Assembly (NCBI GenBank): GCA_905178155.1
Contig: CAJINV010000007.1
Span: 4,110,265 to 4,174,264 of the forward strand
Direction of reading: 5' to 3'
DNA: 64,000 bases
Source of the DNA: Amoebophrya sp. A120
Lineage: Eukaryota > Sar > Dinophyceae > Syndiniales > Amoebophryaceae
The position numbers and the translations under genes are program-made. Below, one piece after another: positions 12,325-23,200 of the stretch (the stretch's first letter is position 1; each line of letters starts with the position of its first letter). Below the pieces are notes generated by a model. It did not search any database, had not been told where the DNA came from, and was given only the letters and a program-made list of their open reading frames with translations.

Positions 12325-15300
12325 ATGCCAATCGAGCCAATAGGATGCCACTACGCCGACAAGGCGCCGGTAGGAGGGAGTTTTTACGGAAACTATTTCC
12401 AGAGAAATCAAGCATATGAAGGTACGACAGTTTCTTGGACGATAATTTTATCATCATTTCGGTTCTTGAAAATCAAAATGGAATTCAGCATTTAAGTACA
12501 CACAACATATTACAATCAGCTACTAAGAAATCTAGGTTCCTATCATGAAGACAAACATGTCGTCTACATCTACTCGCATTTTTACTTTTCTGTCGCTCTA
12601 GCTCAACATCAACTAGGATGTGGGGACGACAAATCGACATTAAGATTCGTGTATCGATAAGATTGCACGGAATTATGTCATCACAGGTTTCGTGTATTCC
12701 GTCCGAGAGAGGGAGATCATGCCCAAGGACTACAATGCTCCCGACCATATCCGAACGAACCACTACCAGAGGGAAGTGGGTAGAAGGGAGAAAATAACCC
12801 ACGAGCGGTTCAACGCGCTCGGCACAAGCCACCACAGCGAGAAGCTGAAGGAAGAGCCCACGTTGACGCCCAAGCAGTATCCACTGCAATAAAAGTATAA
12901 TGTTCGGCGCTCGTAGTACTAGTAGGTGTAGGAGTAGCTGCAGTCTGGGATGATCTTCATGACAGAGCAGCTTATAATCTCTCTGCTTGTTTCCTCGGCA
13001 TTACGTACATTTTTCATTTTTTGTGGCAAGATCTACAGCTCGCGCGACTATACTTTTGCAATGCATAAACGGCAGGAAGAGTTCGCGAAGACGATGAAAG
13101 AGCCGCTTTACAAATTCGACTGGTATCCAGGAAAAGAACTGCGTTAGTGTAGCTCCTCTGGGGATAAACAGACAGCATGTGAATATACAGCAAAAAACTT
13201 GTCATGCGCAATTCGTAGTACATGAAAGATCGTGTGAGACTAGCGCTTGCTGCATGTGCATGTCCAGCTCCTGCATGACAAGTGGTATATTCGTGTTTTG
13301 CGTGTTTCAGTCAGCATTATCTGCAACACAAAGTCAGACTTTTATTCACACAGTTCTCTCCTTGCATAGCTGGACAGACAACTTCAAAGACCCACATTTC
13401 ATCGTCCTACCCACTGTGAATGTGTCTGGGTCTGAAATCTTGTGAGGCGACTGTGTGCATGAGAATGAAACAACCTCCAACACAGCACTGCGCACGAAAA
13501 GTTTTCTGCGGGAACCGCATGACAAATGCAAATCGCTTTTTTGCATGCACGACAATTTTTTTGGATTAAAATGACTTTCTGAGTCCTGTCGTCCAATCAC
13601 GAACAAGTTCCAGAGTACCTGGACATATTTGCATTTGATAGCGCCCAGGAAATAACAAAACAGCGTACTTTTTTAGTGTTTTCCAATGAAATTATTTTTC
13701 TCAGTAGAAGATAGCAGCTAGAGCAAATTATTCCTATTCAGCAAATAAGAAGATTACAGGGACGAAAAAGAACAGGAGTAGGTCGCGGGACAATCTAGGG
13801 CTTAGAGTCGAACAGATTACAATCATCAGAAGATAGCAGTAGCGCACCTGTGCATTGGCTGGATGTTCTCGACGATGGTTGCTGAAAAAGCTGTGTGAAA
13901 CACGTAAATGCTCTTTACTGTTGTCACTACAGATACAAAGCGCAATGGCAATACAAGACGCCAGCGGACCTGATTCCCAAACCAGACTTGAGCAAGATGA
14001 AGATGATATCCGAGGGCACGACTCCCCCTTCGTTTTCCACGTCGAAAACAGAAATATTGAATGGTTTGCCTCTTGGCACTTTTTCGGAACAAGTTATTGT
14101 CTAGTGCAAAGACGACCACGACGACGACGCTCCTGCAGTCGTGCGAATTCGTCATGCAGAAGCGGCAACTGCTTGTCGACGCTGGCTTGTATTCATTTTG
14201 CTGTTCTTGTTCATGCCCTACTATAGATAAGGGGGGCGAGGAGGGGGGGGAGTTGTGCCCTTTCATAGATGAAGCCGCAATACTACCCAAAAAACATGCT
14301 CGAGATGAACCTACCAAGAGTGAAACTGTACACGAAGATATGCATATGTTTTGCTTTTGCTTTTGTTTTGCGATGTAGTCGTGAAAAACATGCGACCATG
14401 ACGACTACACTTTCTGTACTCTTTTTGGAAAATTTGAAATATTGTTGATAGAGACTGGGACCTTCGAGTGGAGCACTCTGCTAGAGATGCTGCAACAGGA
14501 GGTCTTCATTATTTTGAAATACGTAAAAACTCAGCTACGGTATCGACCCAGTACACTACGACAATCCGCAGCACTTCGACATGAAAATACGCAATTGCAA
14601 CCTGCTTCTGAGGCTGAGACATCACATCAATTGCGCAACCTGATTTATCGAAGAAGAAGATTACACGTATATCCGTGTGTGGAATTTGATTTTTTCATTC
14701 TTGCATGACTGAAGCAGGCGTGAACGACGATCGGTCTTTGAATCGTGCAACTATGATCATTTTCGTTGTCGCCACCCTCATCATAGGATACCTGTGATCT
14801 TCGTACTTTCTTGGGCTATCAGATGATCCTTTTGCCTATGGAGGTTGATTTTTGCTTGTGCATAGAGAAACTTTTACGGTGCGGCACCTGCTCCGCCCAA
14901 GACCGTAACAAAGTCAGCGCTGAAGTGGACCAGTGAAGAGCAATGGAGTACTTACTTATAATTTGTTCGTGATAAAAAGTTGTTCTTATTTTTTATCGAT
15001 GTTATTTTGACGCAGAGCCTGCAGAGCACAATCAAAGATGGAGGATGGCGACAAGAACTCAAAAAAAAAAAAAAACAGATAACCCGTTTAACCGCAGCAC
15101 GTACAAGATAACTGGGAAACCGATTGCCCGGGAAGAGCGGAGCAACAATCTGCCACCTCTGTAGAGGCCGACCACACGAAATTAATATCCGGAGTAAGTT
15201 TATTCCGATTCGTCCCGTTCGGTTCCCGTAGTACAATGCCTACAGATAGATACAGGATCTGTTCTACAGTTGCGGTGTCTGGGTCTGTCACATTGAAAGC

Positions 15301-15414
15301 TTGTCTCCACCAACTCCATCAATCCTATTCAGCATGAAATTACATCGTGACAAGCTGACGCTAGAAGCTGAGAAAATTTGTGATGCTTGTACGTGTCGCA
15401 GTGCGGTACCACGG
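12325..15414 (+). CDS. 5' part of a many-exon membrane protein (function unknown)
   Basis: In-frame exon chain: 12325-12421, 12687-12877, 13073-13142, 13378-13407, 13646-13664, 13843-13877, 13941-14006 and 14273 to about 14333. Less certain exons lie near 14443-14665, 14725-14795, 14868-14946, 15080-15165 and 15273-15400. The N-terminal part is soluble and polar (MPIEPIGCHYADKAPVGG..., HYQREVGRREKITHERFNALG, YKFDWYPGKEL). Later come HWLDVLDDAQWQYKTPADL, YPKNMLEMNLPRVKLYTK, IDPVHYDNPQHFDM and one membrane span (ATMIIFVVATLIIGYL). Three introner elements interrupt it. The frame probably continues into the exons from 17238 onward as one gene, but the link through 15415-17237 is unresolved. No family is recognised. 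Confidence 0.5.
12878..13067 (+). mobile_element. family B introner element (190 bp)
   Basis: Left end TATCCACTGCAATAAAAGTAT, right end complement of TATGCATTGCAAAAGTATAG. The flanks AGCAG and AACGG are a degenerate TSD. It puts a TAA at 12890-12892 that would otherwise look like the natural stop. Excision continues the frame as ...TPKQQEEFAKTMKEPLYKF. Confidence 0.65.
13408..13640 (+). mobile_element. family C introner element (233 bp), diverged
   Basis: Left end TACCCACTGTGAATGTGTCT followed by GGGTCTG. Right end CAGAGTACCTGGACATATTT followed by GCATTTGATA. The flanks are CGTCC and GCGCC. Subterminal GCATGACAAAT is present. The in-frame join HFIV-PGNNKTA supports excision. Confidence 0.5.
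14007..14267 (+). mobile_element. family A introner element (261 bp)
   Basis: Ends TATCCGAGGGCACGACTCCC and the complement of TATGAAAGGGCACAACTCCC. The TSD is GATGA at 14002-14006 and 14268-14272. Excision gives ...PDLSKMKMKPQYYPKNM.... Confidence 0.85.
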
Positions 15415-17237
15415 GACTAAATTTGTATTGCATATATCTGGTGGAAACTTCCAGGCATCCAGGGGAGCAAGATGTGCACCAGTTTCACTTTTCAATTTAG
15501 CTTCCATTCTCTGTTTTAGCAGGACCGCTATGCAAGGCAAAAGCATCGCACTGGTAAAAGTCACATGATGTTGGCGTTGTTGACTTTTCAAAAAAACAAG
15601 GTCTGAAAGATCTCGGAAAAAGAAGATGCATCCATATAATACCAGTGCGATGCTTTTGCACTGGATAACCATTTTTACCGTTTTTACATTTCATAGGACT
15701 TAGATTAACAGAATGCACAAATGAAGCCTTTCTTTGGGCTGCACTCTCATTTTAGCGATTTAGGCTGTTCTGCGTGCCTTCGCTACGATGTCATGTGAGG
15801 ATGATGAATTTAACAGTGCTTGAATGTTTAAGATTATGTTTCTTCGCCGCCGCGAATGTTTATGTTTCTCTCTTTCTCTTGTGTTTCGAGATGGTCATGG
15901 TGCTGTCACGATGAAAATGCGAATATAATCACCAGTACAGCAACTAGGTCTAGGTGCACGACGACGACCAGAGCAAGAACTGCAGCTCCAGATAGAACAC
16001 ACTGGAGCTCTTCGGAAGTGTTTCATCTTGTCAACAGCAAAGCCGACCTGGCTCTCTGGAGATGACCTGGTTCTTGCTCGACTAAGTAATAGAAGAAATG
16101 ATATACTTATATCAGAAATGTACATATACTGTGAGGAGCAGGAACGATGGTGCTCCTTCTTCAGATTTTGATTGTATCTAAAACTCGCAAAGATGAAACC
16201 ATCACCGTTGTAAAATATTTGACGAGCTTAGATTACCATGCCGCATCAAAAACGAAAAACGTCGAGGCAGCCGTGGTTATCTTTCTCATGTCACCAGGTG
16301 GGGGTCCGGTGCTCCCGCGGCCGCTCCAGCACGGCATGGTCGATTTAACGTGTGATGTCAACAAAACGCAAGTGTATAGTATCGTGTTCGCGCATTGTCG
16401 TTTTTCGTTTGTGCAGCTCGTGCATTTTCCCATCGGAATTTGTTTTTTTTTGTTACATGACGCCGCTGGTGAGCACACAACGATTTTGGTACAGCCACTC
16501 GGTTAACGCGATGACCGAGAAGCAGTCTTTCCGCCATCATGATCAAAGATCCATGTAGTACGTCGCGCTACTTGAGTGGTTCTGGTTATCTCGAGCGAAA
16601 AGTACGTAGTGGGGCAGGAGTTCTTGCGAATGTTACACGACCGTAGTATGTTCTCGCGTACTACCTCAAGTGAAGGAAATGCTGTTTTTTTTTTCGAGTG
16701 ATTTTGTTTCACGGAGGACTTGGACTTTTTCACCTTACTGGTGACCACATAAAAAGGGCTGACAGGAGCGAGGGGCGATTTTAGCACTTCCGTTCGCAAG
16801 TTCAATCATTATCATCCGCATTTCTTCGTTCGTTGAATTGCCTTCGTGTTTAGTCTTGGTTCTACCAGTGCTAGTGGCCACGCACCGCCGGGAAGGTCGT
16901 GGCTCTTCCTGACGAACGAAATTTTTTTACTTTACGTACAAAGCGGAGTAGCAATAAGTCACTTTCGCTCAACATGTCTTGAACTCGAACTCGTAGAGTT
17001 CTTCTTTGCGTAGAGGGATTTTTATTGAAATACCGCTAAAGAAAAAAGGTGAGTAATCGCGTTTCCACCTTGCCGCATGTCTACAAACAAACAAAAGAAC
17101 AACTCGTAGAGTCAAAAACAACATGTGGCGATTCCTTTGCCAGAGGATGCGAGTAAAAGAACTTAGGAATTGATATTATAAAGAAAGATGCTGGATGAAT
17201 ACAACAGTTGAGTACCTATTATCCAGTTTTTAACAAG
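15415..17237. other. unresolved introns and possible exons
   Basis: Probably intronic for the surrounding locus. Coding-like patches include FPSEFVFFCYMTPLVSTQRF followed by WYSHSVNAMTEKQ at about 16420-16530, and GGGPVLPRPLQHGMVDLTCD at about 16293-16350. I could not chain them by frame and splice sites. One short element lies at 15529-15667. Confidence 0.35.
15529..15667 (+). mobile_element. short family B-like introner element (139 bp)
   Basis: TIR TATGCAAGGCAAAAGCATCG, then CACTGGTA, pairs with TACCAGTGCGATGCTTTTGC followed by ACTGGATA. The flanks ACCGC and ACCAT are a weak TSD. The arms nearly fill the element, so it can fold almost end to end. Confidence 0.7.
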
Positions 17238-20200
17238 ACGAACCCCTGCTGCATCGGCGCTATGGCATCGCAAAGCTCGTTATGCGTTGCAAATATGTGT
17301 TGGTCTGGAACAATGCTAATGCAACTTTTCATGCTCCTAAATCTGGAGCATGCAAAAATCTGTGTTGCATGATCACCAAAAGCTATCTACTTTTGACCAA
17401 GTTGAGGGAGTTTCGCAACATACAGGCAGGATAGACATGCGAGGGGCATCTTCTCAGTCCTCTCACAGTATCTGTTTGTTATGCTATGTCGTGCATTCCA
17501 GATCTCATGGGTCATGCAAGAAGAGCTGCATGGCACCAGACAGAGACACGTTTGCATTTGAGACTCGTGGGAGCCGCTACTCCTTTCCGACACGCCGCCT
17601 CCACAGGAGCCGAGATGTCCAGAGGATCGTAATGTTTTTATAGTAGTTCTAGTTTTGGATACTGGGACGAGTACATGAAGATTTTCATTTACGCAATCAA
17701 GTTTTTCCCGAGTGGTTCGTTTCTGAGATCTACTTTGCTGCATGAGTCGCATGTCTTTTCTTCACAACAGAAACGGGCATGAAACTGAAAAAGAAATAAC
17801 TGAGATAATATACATCCATAAAAACCAAGTATAGAAAATGAAAATTGGAAATGATGATCCATCGGCCATCGCAATACTCCCGTAGCTAAGGAGTTCAAGT
17901 TGAGAAAATTTCACGAAAATTTCCCGATGCAGATGTCAATCAGGGTGTATCAACTGCAAACATGTCTGGACCCGGAAGTAGAAATCGACTTGATGTCATA
18001 CTCCGCTAGCATGAATCTCAAGCCTGTCATGCACGTCACCCAAACGCCCCATTTTTCTGCCATGATGCAAAAACGCAGCTTCCCATGCAGGATAGTTAGA
18101 CAATGACAACACTGACAAAGCACCTCAGAGCCTTGTCATGCTGGAGCGTGAATTGTGGCAGGAGGCGTCCTCAAGACTCGCCAACCAGCATCACGAGTTT
18201 CCAAACCCAGACGCTTTTGCATTTGATAGGGAGATGGGGGGCCAGTTGATTTGTTATCCGACCGCCGCATCTCGCCATAATTGCGCAAACGGAACCCCTT
18301 GCTGCATCTATTTGCAGAAGAAACCGGACCTTCGCTTCTGGAGTCACTGTAATTATAACCACCGCTTTTGCATGGAATCACAATCAATTGTTCCTCAAGA
18401 GGAACTTTGTCTTGTAAAAAAACGGCAAAAAGTTCCTGGAGCGATCATGACGATTTTCCACAACTCGACAGCGGTTCTTATGGCAGTCTCAAAGGCTACA
18501 CCCTCGACTACCATACGACTTTTCATGCAAGGCTAAGTTCATTATCGTTATCCACAACGTGAAGGTGGCTCGCATGACAAATTCTTGAAGGGGTAAATTA
18601 ATAGCATGGAAATCCGTTCCAACTTTGTATACGCAACAAGAAAACATCAAAACTGAATGCTCCCGGCCAATATTTCTATCCTTGTTGCGCCACAAATTCA
18701 TGCAACAGTTGAAAGTCTGACCTTTGAGAATCCCATAGCTCTCGGTCTCAGCGAAGCTTGCAAATCTGCAGCTGGTCGAAGAGGTAAACATAGCTTTTTC
18801 ATGTTCTGCTTCTGATAAATAAAAGCGCATAAATCATAAATATTACGTAACTCGCCGATCATAATTGTAGTACTACACGTTCTTTCCAAGAGGACCCTCA
18901 TTTGGATATGTGCATGCCTGGTCATGAAGATTCCGCATACTCATTGCAAAAGTATCTCTATCTTCGTAGAAATAACACTATGACTCCTACGGAGATTTCA
19001 TCTTCAAGTTGAAAAATCTCATACGTCATTGATTTGCTTTGCTGGATGATGGCAGGGCATGGATGATTGAAGCTGTATTCGTCTTCATGCAGTTATTCCA
19101 TCTAGTGGGAACTACCGGAACTTACTACGATAATATTAATAACGGTGACGATATTACTTTCCTCGCAGTTGATCATACTGCAAAGAAGGCGGCACTTTTC
19201 TGCAGGCCGAACGACGCGTGGAGCGCGCGGAGCAGGGCGCACAGGAGAGATTGGAGCGATTCAAAGAGGAGTATCGTGAGAAAGAAGTGTTTCATTGTAA
19301 GGATTTTGATGCATGATTTGCATTACAAGTTCGCTACGCATGACAAAGCAGACTTGAAAACACGTTTTAAAGCACAATGTCTTACATATGGAGCAAGACA
19401 AATAATGCGTCTGTGAGTGTTGCACTTTCATATGCATCATGATCATAAGTTTCCAGCGAAGCATTTTTTTCTTCCGATAAACCGCAGCTTCTCTCGAAAA
19501 GATGCAGCCACGCAAAGTGCTCATCTTTTCAACTTTGCAAGCTATCAAATTTTGAAAAGATGCTGCTTCTGCATCTTTTCAAATTTTGATAGGTGGCTCC
19601 TCACTCTCCAAATTTTGAAAAGATGCTGAAGGAAACATCTTTTCAAAATTTGACAACCCGAACAACGCAAGTATCAAATTTTGAAAAGATGCTCTTTCTG
19701 CATCTTTTCAAATTTTGATAGGTGGCTGCTCACTTTCCAAATTTTGAAAAGATGCTGAAGGAGACATCTTTTCAAAATTTGACAACCTCAACAACACAAG
19801 CACTTGCTTTGTTGAGGTTGTCAAATTTTGAAAAGATGTCTCCTTCAGCATCTTTTCAAAATTTGACAACCTTTTTGACAACCCCTTCGATGAGGTTAAA
19901 AAAGAGCTCATTAACTTAAGCTATTCCCCACGGTATGGTGGATTTTGATAAACCTCTTTGACAACCCCTTTGATGAACCTAGACAGAGAATTGCTGACGA
20001 GAGTCCAAGGCTTTAACTTGCGCTCCTGCTGGCGGGTCGCCAGATGATAAGCAAGGCCGTGCCTCTGGCGACACCTGTTTGCTTGCCTCTTTTGTGGCTC
20101 CGAAGATTGCGAAGATGCCCCCTCGGCAAGTTTGCGAATTTTGAAAGCCACGCAGAAGAGTAGGCTGCTCACCCTTTCCGCGGCTGTCGAAATTTGAAAA

Positions 20201-23200
20201 GATGCGTTGGTAGCATCTTTTCAAATTTTGGAAGCCACAGAAGACTGAGCTGACCTCCCTTTGCGTGGTTTCTCAAATTTGAAAAGATGCTCCCTCGGCA
20301 TCTTTTCAAATCCTGAAAACCACAGATCAGCCAGCTGCCCTCCTCGTCTGCGGCATGTCAAATTTGAAAAGATGCTCCTTCAGCATCTTTTCGAATCTTG
20401 GCAACCTCAGGACAGAAAACGGATCGGCTCTTCTGCGGCTTCGAAGATTGAAAAGTTGCTTCTTTAGCATCTTTTCAAATTTTGAAAACCACAGACGAGT
20501 AAGCCGACCCCGTCTTCTGCGGCTTCAAAAATTGAAAAGATGCTCCTTCAGCATCTTTTCAAATTTTGAAAAGCACAGAAGAGCAGGCGACCCTCCTCTT
20601 TAGGGCCTTTTGAAATTCGAAGAGATGTTCCTTCAGCATCTTTTCAAATCCTGGAAACCACAGAAGAGTAAACTGCTCGGGTCTCTTGTGGCTTCGTTAT
20701 GGAAAAGATGCTCCTTCAGCATCTTTTCAAATTTTGCAGGCCAAAGGCCACGCGCTTCAGATTTGACAAGTTGCTGAAAGGGCATCTTTTCAAATCTCAA
20801 GAACCACAGGAGAGCACAGCAGCTTTTTCGTCTGTTGGTTTTCAGATTTGAATAGATGCGCCCCGAGGCATATTTCCCCGCTTCAGCCGCATCCACATTT
20901 GAAAAGGTTGCGCCATGAAACACGAGCCACCTCGTCAGGGGTTGCTCGCTCCTCAGGTCTCCCGGATCTGTCGACCCCTTTGGCTTCTCGGACAGCTGTG
21001 GTCTGTGCGCGCCTCCCTATTCTACCGAGACCTCCCATTCCAGTTGACTTTTCCGAGTTTCCCAGCCTACGCCGCCTGTCCTCATTTTATTGGGTGCGCG
21101 CCAAGTCCTGAACCGCTAGGGGTTTGGGAAGCTGCGCAGAAGATGCGGCGGGCGTTGTTTCCGAATCAGGCCCAAGCCAGGCCGGGGCTGATAAGAGGGG
21201 AGGCGCAGCCTTTCGCTTGGCTGCGCCTTGTCGAAGGTAAATTGGCCAGGGGCATTTTCCGCGTTTGTCGCTATTGCCGGGCGCCTTTCCTTACCTGCGC
21301 AAGCAGAGGCGCGCTCAGGGTCCATGGCCTCATATGATTGGGAGGCCCGTTTGGGTGGATTTTCTCTTTGGGGTGTTTGGCTTGCGTTTCTGCCCCGGGC
21401 CTCGGGGCAGAAATAGAACAGCCCGGCTTGGCGCGTTTGCAAAGGCGGACGCGCAGCCGCCATCGAAGAGGCGCTACGCGATAATCGGCGAGGGCGCCGA
21501 GCAATCAACTGGCCAAAATTTGAAAAGATGGGCGAAAAGGTGGATATTTTAGGGCCTTCACATAAGTTTCCAGCGAAGCATTTTTTTCTTCCGATAAACC
21601 GCAGCTTCTCGGTGGGCGGCGTCTGGCCTTATGGACTTCTCAAACGTTACATTGTCAACTGTAGTTACACGATTTTGTCGTGATTCAAAATCACTATCAA
21701 CATCGCCACGATCTTCAAGCTACTTCGCATGACAAATTTTCGACGCGTTAAATAGCACTAGAATCCGCGCCAAATGTGTAATGCAAGACACGCAAGGACG
21801 AGAAGGAAAGGATCTCCCTCTCAGTCTAGCCTGTGCTATTCTTGCATGACAAATCATGTAACAGTTGAGAATGTAACGGTTGAGAACGCCATAGGCCTCG
21901 AATTGCTCTTCGGATCGTGGGCCACTGAAAACCGTTATGACAGTGCACAACTCCCCCTCCCCCTCATTTCTCATGCAAAATACCCAATCCTCCCATTGCC
22001 TCTTGGCACTGTTTGCACTACAAGTTTTGATAGCCCAAATAGCACTACACTCCACGACTCCAGTGCAGCTTTGTCATGCAAAACCGGCATTCTTGCTGAT
22101 GCTTGTATTGCCGTTCATGCTATACAAATGAGGGGGAGGGGGAGTTGTGCACTGTCATAACCGTCTCCGTCGGCGGGTACGGTTCCACGAGACCGATGTA
22201 CGTATTCCCTGAACATTAACCATCCCCATCCAGTTTGTCATCGCAAAACTGCATGTAGTAAATTCAATGTGTGTAGTAGTCATGCAGAAAATGGATGGAG
22301 GTGGTTGATTTTCAGGGAATAGTACGCGCATGACCCGTATGTGGGCATGTCTGCCAACGAGAGACTGGACATAATGACCCGGAAGATCGCCCACGCAGTG
22401 GGATCCCGCCCAGCGAGGGAATACTCCTGGGAGACCAACAGCGAGAATTCGCAGGGAATGTTTGCACCCTCGGAGTCGGAACGGAGCAGCATACACCGCG
22501 AACCACCTCGACAGATCGCGTCCCATCGGAAGCAGCCGCGCGAGATGGTATGGGAAGAGGGCATATGGATTGCAAAAATGTCTGGGTCTGGAAGAATGCA
22601 GATGTTTGTCATGCTGCTTTTGCATGACATAAATATAGAGATGAAAAAGGTGATCTTCCCGCGTGTTCTTATCCCTAAGAAAAATCGCGCCATACCGTCG
22701 CGATTCGTGGGCTTTTTTTATTCTAGGCAAGGCCTGGCCTGTCTGAGGCTAACAAAAGCGCCACCGCCCAGGGCTATCCAAAGCCTTCGCCGCGCATCAT
22801 CCAGAGGGTCGCGCTTTCGTGCTTAGCGCAGCCCCAGCTCATGCGCCAGGGAACGCTCTGCACACTGACAGAATAACCGCCGGCCACTGAGTCCAAGTTC
22901 GCGCGCCCGGGCGCGAGCTGATGCCCCACCCAAAGAGCCCCCCCAAGCCGGGGCTACGCCGGCGGTCGCACCGGGCCGCGGCAGTGAGTGTGCGCGCCCA
23001 CTCGTCTCTCTTTGTGTCAGGCAGCAGATGATGGCCCCTCCGGTGTTGTCTTTGGTGCCTGCGCCGTGCCGTCGGTCCTAAATTAGGACCGGTGGGGCGC
23101 TGGCTCCATAAAATGATACGTATATGGCTATGGGACCACGTCCACGAAGCAAAGACGGTGCTTCAGCTGCGCACGTTCCCGCTCGTGCATAGATAAGAAC

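Noticed and set aside
12687-12892. A complete 100-aa gene ending at the TAA at 12890
   Set aside because: The stop lies inside a TIR element starting at 12878; removal continues the frame for many more exons.
20261-20603. Frames reading LKRCSFSIFSNFE-type repeats
   Set aside because: They are translations of the palindrome array (GAAAAGATGC units), not a repeat protein.
19494-20900. Regular palindromic repeats resembling a CRISPR array
   Set aside because: The units are drifted, the spacers are related to each other, no cas-like gene is near, and the array lies in an intron of a eukaryotic-type gene.
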